Source: Cytophagales bacterium WSM2-2 (lineage in GTDB: Bacteria; Bacteroidota; Bacteroidia; Cytophagales; Cyclobacteriaceae). From it: a stretch of 64,000 nt of DNA. Positions 1 to 7,477 of the stretch are shown piece after piece (the first letter of the stretch is position 1; each line of letters opens with the position of its first letter). The stretch is taken from positions 5,258,001-5,322,000 of the forward strand of contig BNHL01000001.1 in the NCBI GenBank assembly GCA_015472025.1, written 5' to 3'. The notes under the pieces are model-generated. The model searched no databases. It worked only from the letters and a program-made list of their open reading frames with translations, and was not told where the DNA came from. The position numbers were made by a program, and so were the translations under genes.

Positions 1-337
1 TTACTCATACATGTTCTTTTATTCTGAGCGCCCCGGTACTTTGGCTGCAAAGAAATATCCTGATGATATTTCCGTTGAGGTGAAGAAGAGAAGGCTTGAT
101 GAAATCATCAAAAAGCAATCAGAAATTTCACTGATACGATACGGACAAGATGTAAATAAAGTACACAAGGTTTTAATTGAGGGAACTTCCAGGCGTTCAG
201 ATGAATTCTTACAGGGAAGAAACAGCGCCAATAAAGTGGTTATTTTCCCCAGGCAGAATAAAAACAAGGGCGAATACGTCAATGTAATGGTCGAGAGTCG
301 CTCACAGGGTACATTATTTGGAAAGATTGTAGAGTAA
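1..337 (+). CDS. miaB: MiaB C-terminal part (tRNA ms2i6A37 methylthiotransferase), truncated by the window edge
   Basis: The reading frame is open from the first bases and ends with TAA at 335-337; the 5' part lies outside the window. The residues YSERPGTLAAKKYPDD followed by a basic VKKRRLDEII helix are the hallmark of the end of the MiaB radical-SAM core, and the following ~60 residues fit the TRAM domain (RSDEFLQGRN, VVIFPR, GTLFGKIVE). MiaB adds a methylthio group at C2 of i6A37 in tRNAs. The stop overlaps the next start (TAATG), so translation is probably coupled. The catalytic CxxxCxxC cluster cannot be checked here. Confidence 0.93.
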   Translation, partial: YSYMFFYSERPGTLAAKKYPDDISVEVKKRRLDEIIKKQSEISLIRYGQDVNKVHKVLIEGTSRRSDEFLQGRNSANKVVIFPRQNKNKGEYVNVMVESRSQGTLFGKIVE

Positions 338-1593
338 TGGCAAACATCGAAGCAGAAATACAAACTATAAAACAACGGTTCGGGATCATCGGCAACGCCC
401 CTATGCTCAATCATGCGGTGCACGTTGCCATGCAGGTAGCCCCTACCGATATGTCTGTTCTGATCACAGGCGAAAGCGGGAGCGGTAAAGAATCATTTTC
501 AAAAATCATTCATAATCTAAGCCATCGTAAACACGGGCAGTTTATAGCGATCAACTGCGGTTCAATACCCGAGGGCACGATCGACTCCGAGCTTTTCGGG
601 CATGAGAAAGGATCGTTCACAGGTGCTCACGAATCACGTAAAGGATACTTCGAAGTTACCAACGGAGGTACTATTTTCCTGGACGAGATCGGTGAGATGC
701 CGTTGGGAACGCAAGCGCGCCTGTTACGTGTATTGGAATATGGTGAATTCATTAAAGTAGGTTCATCCAAAGTACTCAAGTCCGATGTTCGCGTAGTAGC
801 TGCTACGAATGTCAACCTGATTAACAAAGTTGCTGAAGGGCGTTTCCGCGAAGATTTGTATTACCGTCTAAACTCCGTTCCGATTTTCGTTCCGTCTTTG
901 CGTGAACGCGGGCGAGATGTGGAATTACTCTTCCGCAAGTTCGCCACCGACTTCGCTGAAAAATATAAAGTAAAACCTATATCGCTAACGGAAGACGCAA
1001 AAGCCGTTTTGTTAAAATACCGGTTTCCGGGAAACATCCGTCAGCTGAAAAACCTGGTCGAGCAAATCTCGGTGCTATCGGCAGAGCAGAAAGAAATCAA
1101 TGCCGTAATATTGGAGAACTACCTGCCGAAAGAAGCAAGTCTGCCAGCCGTCATCAACGGTCAGTATGGAAAAGAAAATATCTCAGAGCGCGAGATCTTA
1201 TATAAAGTGCTCTTTGATCTGAAGAAGGATGTAACCGAAGTGAAGAAGATGGTCCTTGAAATGTTTTCCGATCCTTCACAAGCGCAGCAAATTTTAAAGA
1301 ACAATACGCACCTTTTTGAGGGTATGCAAGAACCAACTGTGCAAACTGATCAGCCGGTTGTTCTCAATTTAAATCAAACTCAAAAGACTGTTCCGGTAAA
1401 CGACTCGGAAGAGGTTCAGGACATCACCCATGAAGCCGAAGATGATTCACTATCAATACAAAAAAAGGAGAAAGAACTGATCGTCCGTGCACTCACCAAG
1501 AATAAAAACAGGCGCAAATATGCGGCACGGGATTTGGGAATATCCGAAAGGACTCTATATCGCAAAATAAAGGAATACGATTTAGAGAAATGA
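337..1593 (+). CDS. Sigma-54 interaction (AAA+) transcriptional activator with C-terminal Fis-type HTH
   Basis: This 418-residue protein is a bacterial enhancer-binding type ATPase. Visible motifs are Walker A GESGSGKE (45-52), the sigma-54 contact loop GSFTGA (92-97, a common GAFTGA variant), Walker B GGTIFLDE (110-117) and a C-terminal Fis-like helix-turn-helix (about 388-414, ending in ERTLYRKIKEY). There is no N-terminal receiver or GAF domain; the AAA+ module starts almost at residue 1, so any control must come from a partner or from the ~130-residue linker (255-385). It sits between miaB and an LptE-like gene with TAATG/ATGA overlaps, an arrangement I regard as usual in Bacteroidota. 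The target promoters are not evident from the sequence. Confidence 0.9.
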   Translation: MANIEAEIQTIKQRFGIIGNAPMLNHAVHVAMQVAPTDMSVLITGESGSGKESFSKIIHNLSHRKHGQFIAINCGSIPEGTIDSELFGHEKGSFTGAHESRKGYFEVTNGGTIFLDEIGEMPLGTQARLLRVLEYGEFIKVGSSKVLKSDVRVVAATNVNLINKVAEGRFREDLYYRLNSVPIFVPSLRERGRDVELLFRKFATDFAEKYKVKPISLTEDAKAVLLKYRFPGNIRQLKNLVEQISVLSAEQKEINAVILENYLPKEASLPAVINGQYGKENISEREILYKVLFDLKKDVTEVKKMVLEMFSDPSQAQQILKNNTHLFEGMQEPTVQTDQPVVLNLNQTQKTVPVNDSEEVQDITHEAEDDSLSIQKKEKELIVRALTKNKNRRKYAARDLGISERTLYRKIKEYDLEK

Positions 1594-2135
1594 TCATGAG
1601 ACAGTTAACCAGATTCATTTCGCTTTTTGCTATTAGTTCAATTCTTCTGCTCTCAGGGTGTATTAAGTATTCCCTGACTGGGGCATCTACCAATGCGAAG
1701 TCAATCCAGGTAGACCAGTTTTTCAATAATACAGAACTCGGACCAGCAAACCTTTCACAAACAGTCACCAACCGGGTTAAGGATTATTACCAGCAAAACT
1801 CCAGCTTACGTGTGGTGCCGTCCGGAGGAGAACTGCATATCGAAGGCACAATAGTCACTTATGCCACTGCTCCTATTTCTCCTCAGGCGAGCACGGGAAG
1901 CGGAACTACAGCAACACCCAACTACGGAGCCCAGACGCGCCTGACCATTGCCCTCAAAGTAAACTACACCGACAATCTCGAGCCTAAGAACAGTTTTAAA
2001 GACAAGACCTTCAGCTTCTATGCTGACTTCAATAATGATTCGGAGACATTCGTATCAGCTCAGGAAGGCCTCGAGAAGAAAATCTTCGATCAGATCTTGC
2101 TCGATATTTTTAATGCTACAATCGCTAACTGGTAG
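1590..2135 (+). CDS. lptE: LptE-like LPS-assembly lipoprotein
   Basis: This 181-residue secreted lipoprotein has a signal peptide and lipobox (LLLSGC, Cys24). The core (NAKSIQVDQFFNNTELGP, then LSQTVTNRVKDYYQQNSSLRVV, GGELHIEGTIVTY) matches the Bacteroidota LptE family, which plugs the LptD translocon that delivers LPS to the outer membrane. The start overlaps the preceding activator gene by four bases (ATGA); a second in-frame ATG lies two codons later and either could be used. The family is weakly conserved in sequence, so the call rests on size, lipobox, residue pattern and the position upstream of secG. Confidence 0.8.
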   Translation: MIMRQLTRFISLFAISSILLLSGCIKYSLTGASTNAKSIQVDQFFNNTELGPANLSQTVTNRVKDYYQQNSSLRVVPSGGELHIEGTIVTYATAPISPQASTGSGTTATPNYGAQTRLTIALKVNYTDNLEPKNSFKDKTFSFYADFNNDSETFVSAQEGLEKKIFDQILLDIFNATIANW

Positions 2136-2209
2136 CAGTTACCTACTAAGGAGCTGTTGCTTCTGCTCTCTTTTTCCTCTACATTTACTTTACCTCCTAA
2201 TGCTAACTT

Positions 2210-3034
2210 GTGGAAAACGAATTGTTTAACGGCCTCCTCGTCAACTATACTTCGTTGAATAGTGAGGAAGCGGAACAACTTGCCAGGTTAGCCGATGAAT
2301 TTCCTTACAGCCAGGTAATCCACAATCTTGCTGCCCGTTCGGCACAGGACAATAACCTCCCGACCAAAGAAAAGCTACTGAATACAAGTGCCATTTACAG
2401 TACTGACCGTGCTGCTTTGAAAAGCATGATGACAGCTTCCAGGCGTTTACGTGTGGAGCGCCAGAGGACAACCGTAGAAGAAATAGAGAAGCCGCAGGTC
2501 GAGCAAACCAGCACCACAATCTCAACAGACCAGTTGCATGAGCAATTGCGAGCAGACCTGGCAACCATGCAGGAATCAAAGCGCCAATTTGAACTGATAA
2601 TCGAACAAATGGAGAGCGGTAAGTTTGAACCGCTGAAGACGGATCCAGAACCTGAGACTAAGATCGAATCGGTAAAAGAAGAACCAAAAGCAGTCAAAGG
2701 AACGGAAGGGTTGATCGAGGAAATCAAAACCACCAAAAAGAAAATAAAACCGGAGGGCCCAAAGCAGATCGAACAGATTGAGATCATTGATCAATTCATC
2801 AAAGCACAACCCACGATTTCACGTCCTAAAAGCGCGTCCGCGCCCCAAGCTAGCAACGACCTTTCTGAAAACAGTGGTTTGCTTGGCGAACACATCGTTT
2901 CTGAGACACTGGTTGAAATTCTGCTGAAACAGGGCAAAAAGGAGAAGGCCATCGAAGTTCTCAAAAAGCTGATTTGGAAGTTTCCCCAGAAAAAGGCTTA
3001 CTTTGCAGCCCAAATTGAAGATTTAAGAAAATAA
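2210..3034 (+). CDS. Hypothetical protein with charged linker and TPR-like C-terminus
   Basis: This 274-residue protein starts with GTG at 2210. It has no signal peptide. The N-terminus (1-75) looks helical (EEAEQLARLADEFPYSQVIHNLAARSA), the middle (85-205) is a Lys/Glu-rich low-complexity and coiled-coil stretch (TDQLHEQLRADLATMQESKRQFE), and the C-terminus (ETLVEILLKQGKKEKAIEVLKKLIWKFPQKKAYFAAQIEDL) has the form of a single tetratricopeptide repeat. It lies directly upstream of secG and is probably cotranscribed with it. I do not recognise a defined function; a cytoplasmic scaffold role would be a guess. Confidence 0.8.
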   Translation: MENELFNGLLVNYTSLNSEEAEQLARLADEFPYSQVIHNLAARSAQDNNLPTKEKLLNTSAIYSTDRAALKSMMTASRRLRVERQRTTVEEIEKPQVEQTSTTISTDQLHEQLRADLATMQESKRQFELIIEQMESGKFEPLKTDPEPETKIESVKEEPKAVKGTEGLIEEIKTTKKKIKPEGPKQIEQIEIIDQFIKAQPTISRPKSASAPQASNDLSENSGLLGEHIVSETLVEILLKQGKKEKAIEVLKKLIWKFPQKKAYFAAQIEDLRK

Positions 3035-3037
3035 GTT

Positions 3038-3370
3038 ATGTACGTTTTATTGATCAGTCTCGCTATTGTGAGCGCAGTTTTGTTGGTTTTAGTGGTTCTA
3101 GCCCAAAACTCTAAAGGAGGTGGCCTTTCCAGCCAGTTTGGAGGCTCTGGTGCCAGCAACCTGATTGGGGTTAAGAAAACAGGAGACGTTCTTGAACGCC
3201 TTACTTGGGGATTTGCCATTGCAATCATCATGTTTTCATTGGCTACTAACTTCACCACGCCAAATACCGCTGGCCCTACCGATGAAATTCTGGAGAGAGC
3301 TAACCAGCAATCAACTCCTGCACCGGCAAAATTGCCTGCAGCCAAACCAGCTGATAGCGTTAAGAAATAA
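3038..3370 (+). CDS. secG: Preprotein translocase subunit SecG
   Basis: This 110-residue membrane protein shows the SecG pattern: a first transmembrane helix (2-24), the conserved cytoplasmic loop LAQNSKGGGLSSQFGGSGASNLIGVKKTGDVLERLTW, and a second helix (about 54-70, FAIAIIMFSLATNF), followed by a Pro/Ala/Lys-rich tail. SecG assists SecYE in protein export at the inner membrane. It begins three bases after the preceding stop and is followed by a strong intrinsic terminator, so it ends this operon. Confidence 0.95.
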   Translation: MYVLLISLAIVSAVLLVLVVLAQNSKGGGLSSQFGGSGASNLIGVKKTGDVLERLTWGFAIAIIMFSLATNFTTPNTAGPTDEILERANQQSTPAPAKLPAAKPADSVKK

Positions 3371-3391
3371 GTTTAATCCTAAGCCATCTAT

Positions 3392-3426
3392 AACCCAAAG
3401 CCGATCGCTTTGGGTTTTGTTTTTTT
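3392..3426 (+). terminator. Intrinsic terminator after secG
   Basis: A 10-bp perfect stem (AACCCAAAGC / GCTTTGGGTT) with a 5-nt loop CGATC is followed by a T-rich run interrupted by one G. It lies 22 bases after the secG stop. Confidence 0.88.
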
Positions 3427-3524
3427 ATACCACTTAGGCTACATCATCGCCCGAATTTCCGGTTAAGGGTTGGTTGATCAGAGATCATTTGCTTTCTTTA
3501 AGTTATTCTCAACCCTCCCCAGCT

Positions 3525-5753
3525 ATGAAATCAAAACTTTTTTTCCTGGTCGCAGTCTTCGGCTGCGCTATCAACATCAATGCTCAGAAGAACCTCACAG
3601 GCTTTACTAAAGAGTCGGCCGATGCCGAACTCAAAGCCGAGGAAAAATTTGACGCCAGTCTTCAGGTCAAAAACATCGATGACTGGATCAAGCGATTGTC
3701 TGCGAGACCTCACCACGTAGGTTCTGCTTACGGAAAGCAAAATGCAGAGTTCATGCGTGACCTCCTTAAAAGCTGGGGGTATGATGCAAATATTGAAACG
3801 TACCATGTCCTCTTCCCTACTCCCAAAGTGAGGCTGCTGGAATTGCTCGGCACAACGAAATTCACAGCTAAGCTGGAAGAGCCTGAATTGAAAGAAGACG
3901 CAACCTCAGGTCAAAAATCAGAACAGCTCCCGGTGTATAACTGCTGGTCAGCCGATGGTGACGTAACTGCCGAGTTGGTGTTCGTCAACTATGGTGTGCC
4001 CGCCGATTATGAGGAGCTGGCAAAATATGGCATCGATGTCAAAGGGAAGATTGTGATTGCCAAGTATGGAGGTTCATGGCGTGGTATCAAGCCAAAAGTG
4101 GCACAGGAACATGGAGCTATTGGTTGCATCATCTATTCCGATCCGGAAGAAGATGGCTATTACCAGGGAGATGTCTATCCGAAAGGAGCATTCAAAAATT
4201 CATCAGGTGCCCAACGTGGATCTGTGATGGACATGCCGATTTATACTGGCGATCCGACAACCCCAGGATACGCATCTACAGAAAACGCCAAACGTATCGA
4301 TCGCTTGCAAGCAGAAAGTTTATTGAAGATCCCTGTAATACCGATTTCCTATGGCGATGCACAACCATTGCTAGAATCACTCGGAGGACCGGTCGCTCCG
4401 GAAAGATGGAGAGGCGCTTTGCCCATCACCTATCACATCGGCCCGAGTACAGTCAAAGCACATTTGAAACTGCAATTTAACTGGGACATTAAACCGGCAC
4501 ACAATGTGATTGCAAAGATGAAGGGAAGCGAATATCCTGACGAATGGGTCATTCGCGGCAACCACCATGACGCATGGGTGAATGGTGCCAGCGACCCTGT
4601 TAGTGGAATGGCTGCATTATTGGAAGAAGCCCGTGGGATAGCCGAACTAACGAAGACAGGCTGGAAACCCAAACGCACAATCATCTATTGTGCATGGGAT
4701 GCCGAAGAGCCTTCCCTCATGGGTTCGACCGAGTGGGTTGAAGACCATGCTGATGAATTACAAAAGAAAACGGTAGCCTATATCAACAGTGATGGTAATG
4801 GCCGAGGATTTTACTCTGCGCAAGGTTCACATACATTGGAAACCTTCATGAATGAAGTAAGCCGTGATGTCACCGACCCTCAGACAGGTGTGAGTGTGCT
4901 GGAGCGAAGAAGGTCTGCAGACGCTTCGAATGCAGCTACAGTTAAAGCGAAGAAAGACATTCTGGCTAAGAAAACATTGGCACTTGGAGCGATGGGTTCC
5001 GGATCGGACTATACTCCATTTATACAACATTTGGGTATTGCATCCCTCAACATCGGTTATGGTGGTGAAAGCAGTGGCGGAGAATACCACAGCATTTATG
5101 ATTCCTACGATCACTACAAGCGTTTCAAAGATCCCAAATTTGAATATGGACTCGTGCTCGCAAAAACAGTAGGCCGCGCTACCATGCGGATGGCTGATGC
5201 AGACGTTGTCCCTTTCGATTTCAAGACTTTTCAAAAGACGGTGGCGACCTATCTTACTGAAGTTACAGCCCTGATCGACAACTTGCGCGAAACTACTGAA
5301 GTTGAGAACCAGATGGTGAAAGAAAAGCGCTATGTACTGGCTTCTGATCCGACAAAAAACCTGACACCTCCAGTAACCAAAGATGAAGTTCCTTTCATCA
5401 ACTTCTCAAGCTTGCAGAATGTAATTACTAAACTTGAAAAGAGTACAGCTGCTTTTGCTGAGCTCTACTCTGCTAAACCGGGAGTCAACGTTTCTCAATT
5501 AAATAACCTCCTCTATCAATCTGAGCGTAAATTACTTGGAGAAGGTCTGCCTCGCAGGCCCTGGTACAGACATACCATCTACGCTCCAGGGTTTTATACA
5601 GGCTACGGAGTAAAAACACTGCCTGGAGTACGCGAAGCAATTGAACAGCGAAATTTCACAGAAGCACAGCAACAGATCGAGATTGTTTCAAAATCGCTTG
5701 AAGCGTTTAACCAGCAGGTCGAGGCAGCAAATAAGCTTCTGCTATCCAAATAA
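3525..5753 (+). CDS. M28 family metallopeptidase (glutamate carboxypeptidase II / transferrin-receptor-like)
   Basis: This is a 742-residue secreted peptidase. I chose ATG 3525 rather than the upstream 3474 because it begins a clean signal peptide (MKSKLFFLVAVFGCAININAQ). A PA-type insert precedes the M28 catalytic domain. Two-zinc ligands align with the GCPII pattern: H347 and D357 in GNHHDAWVNGASDP, catalytic E394 with E395 in DAEEPSLMGSTEW, D in YINSDGNG, and H522 in GGEYHSIYD. The C-terminal ~170 residues fit the helical dimerisation domain, giving the full family length. It probably trims peptides in the periplasm or outside the cell. It stands alone after a terminator. Confidence 0.92.
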   Translation: MKSKLFFLVAVFGCAININAQKNLTGFTKESADAELKAEEKFDASLQVKNIDDWIKRLSARPHHVGSAYGKQNAEFMRDLLKSWGYDANIETYHVLFPTPKVRLLELLGTTKFTAKLEEPELKEDATSGQKSEQLPVYNCWSADGDVTAELVFVNYGVPADYEELAKYGIDVKGKIVIAKYGGSWRGIKPKVAQEHGAIGCIIYSDPEEDGYYQGDVYPKGAFKNSSGAQRGSVMDMPIYTGDPTTPGYASTENAKRIDRLQAESLLKIPVIPISYGDAQPLLESLGGPVAPERWRGALPITYHIGPSTVKAHLKLQFNWDIKPAHNVIAKMKGSEYPDEWVIRGNHHDAWVNGASDPVSGMAALLEEARGIAELTKTGWKPKRTIIYCAWDAEEPSLMGSTEWVEDHADELQKKTVAYINSDGNGRGFYSAQGSHTLETFMNEVSRDVTDPQTGVSVLERRRSADASNAATVKAKKDILAKKTLALGAMGSGSDYTPFIQHLGIASLNIGYGGESSGGEYHSIYDSYDHYKRFKDPKFEYGLVLAKTVGRATMRMADADVVPFDFKTFQKTVATYLTEVTALIDNLRETTEVENQMVKEKRYVLASDPTKNLTPPVTKDEVPFINFSSLQNVITKLEKSTAAFAELYSAKPGVNVSQLNNLLYQSERKLLGEGLPRRPWYRHTIYAPGFYTGYGVKTLPGVREAIEQRNFTEAQQQIEIVSKSLEAFNQQVEAANKLLLSK

Positions 5754-5787
5754 TCGCAGATAAAAGTCAGTAACCAGCATCTCATCA

Positions 5788-6090
5788 ATGACCAAAGATC
5801 AGTCGCGCAAAGAGCTCATGCAGATTCCCGGAATCGGCAAGTCGCTAGCGACTGACCTTTGGAATATTGGAATAAAAAAAGTGAATGACTTGAAGGGGCA
5901 AGATTCGGAATTGCTTTATGACATATCCAATCGCTTTGCAGGCGCAGTTCAAGACCGGTGCGTGTTGTATGCCTTTCGGTGCGCTGTTTATTTTGCTGAG
6001 ACACCACCAAAGAAACGCAATCCTGAAAAACTGAAATGGTGGAATTGGAGTGATGTCAAAATGACGACAAAGCACAAAACGCAGCTTTAG
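5788..6090 (+). CDS. Cdd1-family helix-hairpin-helix protein
   Basis: This 100-residue protein has an N-terminal helix-hairpin-helix (QIPGIGKSLATDLWNIGI, about 12-29) followed by KVNDLKGQDSELLYDI and the motif DRCVLYAFRCAVYFAE, ending with EKLKWWNWSD. This order is diagnostic for the Cdd1 (pathogenicity locus, PF11731) family. The HhH suggests contact with nucleic acid, but no biochemical role is established that I can name. It lies 34 bases after the M28 peptidase and converges with the barrel gene downstream. Confidence 0.85.
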   Translation: MTKDQSRKELMQIPGIGKSLATDLWNIGIKKVNDLKGQDSELLYDISNRFAGAVQDRCVLYAFRCAVYFAETPPKKRNPEKLKWWNWSDVKMTTKHKTQL

Positions 6091-6102
6091 TTCAAGCTTG
6101 CC

Positions 6103-6816
6103 TTAAAGCCGATATGAAATTTTTGCTCCTAGTGCGAGATGAAATTTTGTGAATTTGCCTTCCCGGCTTCCATCAAAGTCCGAGAAGAGACTGGTCAACG
6201 CAGGGAAAACATCCGGGCCTTTATTGACAAAATCACTGTAGACAACATTAACATACCTGACCCCCGGGCCGCCATACAACTCTATCCATATCGGGAATTT
6301 AAATCGAAGTACGCAACCTATTTTTAGTGCAAAGCCTTCAACTGTTTTAGTAGTTCGTGCGAATTCATAGCCATACGAGGTCCCATCGCTGGAAACGTAA
6401 GATTGATTTTTTGTGGAATACTTGTAGTTAATATGAAATCCTTCGAAGGCGAGAAAGAAAAGGCTCTCATATTCCCGGCGAAAGTCGGTAAAATAAAAAC
6501 GTAGCTCGGCCCGGGACTTGTCATATAGACGATCAAACTTATTATTCTCATCCTTCCCCACAGTAGTTGGAATACCATAATCGGCTGCCAGACTAAACCG
6601 TCCTGTGAACGCTGGCATGAATTCCATTCCCAACTGCAGCGTTGGAGTCTCCGGAGTGAAAAGTGACGTGGGTGCTATCTTTACGATCCACATTGACTTT
6701 TTAAAGTACAACGAATCCGGTTGTGAATCCTTCTGTGCACTTGCATCATAAAAGAAAATAAAACTTAGAGCCAGCCAAAGCGACAGATTTTTTAAAGTTA
6801 AGTGGGTCATTTTCAA
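6103..6816 (-). CDS. Outer-membrane beta-barrel protein (DUF3575-like)
   Basis: This 237-residue protein has a signal peptide ending near ASAQ (residues 25-28) and then alternating aromatic/polar strands (SRAELRFYFTDFRREYESLFFLAFEGFHINYKY, VRYVNVVYSDF, KFHLALGAKISYRL), ending in a basic-aromatic beta-signal-like C-terminus. The pattern resembles DUF3575 barrels. An alternative start two codons downstream (MTHL) is equally good. No ligand or partner can be inferred; it is transcribed alone and converges with the Cdd1 gene. Confidence 0.72.
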   Translation of the reverse strand: MKMTHLTLKNLSLWLALSFIFFYDASAQKDSQPDSLYFKKSMWIVKIAPTSLFTPETPTLQLGMEFMPAFTGRFSLAADYGIPTTVGKDENNKFDRLYDKSRAELRFYFTDFRREYESLFFLAFEGFHINYKYSTKNQSYVSSDGTSYGYEFARTTKTVEGFALKIGCVLRFKFPIWIELYGGPGVRYVNVVYSDFVNKGPDVFPALTSLFSDFDGSREGKFTKFHLALGAKISYRL

Positions 6817-6993
6817 AAGTGGTTCAAAGGTAGAGTTAACAATGCCGGCAAAACTTAATTTAATTCATAAAAATACCAGCAACTTGATTTAGAAATACGC
6901 TACAGGTTAATTTCTTTTTAAACAGAGGTATAAAGAATGCCAAACACACTATTTATTTTTTAAAATCAGTTGTTTTTATACAATTCGCATTGT

Positions 6994-7476
6994 TCAAATC
7001 TTCCGCTTGATTCTCTCCACGATCTCCAATACTGCAGGACAAACCAATGTGTTCTTGTAAGTCAGGTCCATAATTTGCACCATTTTCTTCCGATCCGTAT
7101 GCGGATACTCGCGACAAGCTTTCGGCCGCGACTCGTAGATTGAACAATAGTTATCGCTCCCAAGGAATGCGCATGGTGATGTTTTCAAAACATAATCTTT
7201 GTCCTCGTCTATTCGCAGATATTTCTCAATAAAATCACCTGGCTTGATTCGCAGTGCTTTTGCAGCCCGCTCAATATCAGTCTGGTAAAAAATAGGGCTT
7301 GTTGTCTTGCAGCAATTCGCACAGGTCAGGCAATCCATTTCTGCAAACACTTCATCATGGGTCGAGTGAAAGGCATCGTCCACTTTTCGAGCGTCCTTTT
7401 TTTTAAGACGATTCAGAAACTGCTTGTTCTCGTCAGCTTTGTTCTTAGCCCTTTCGCGAAAGCGATTCAAATCCAT
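6994..7476 (-). CDS. YkgJ-family cysteine-cluster protein
   Basis: The 160-residue protein carries the YkgJ cluster: Cys49-x2-Cys52-x2-Cys55-Cys56, then Cys102, Cys111 and Cys121 in CAFLGSDNYCSIYESRPKACREYP. The family binds a metal (zinc or iron) through these cysteines; the physiological role is not settled. I chose the ATG at 7476 (MDLNRFRERAKNK), two bases after the ppc stop. An in-frame ATG at 7500 would add eight residues (MPPETLPS) and overlap ppc. Either way it is translationally linked to the upstream PEP carboxylase gene. Confidence 0.88.
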   Translation of the reverse strand: MDLNRFRERAKNKADENKQFLNRLKKKDARKVDDAFHSTHDEVFAEMDCLTCANCCKTTSPIFYQTDIERAAKALRIKPGDFIEKYLRIDEDKDYVLKTSPCAFLGSDNYCSIYESRPKACREYPHTDRKKMVQIMDLTYKNTLVCPAVLEIVERIKRKI

Positions 7477-7477
7477 G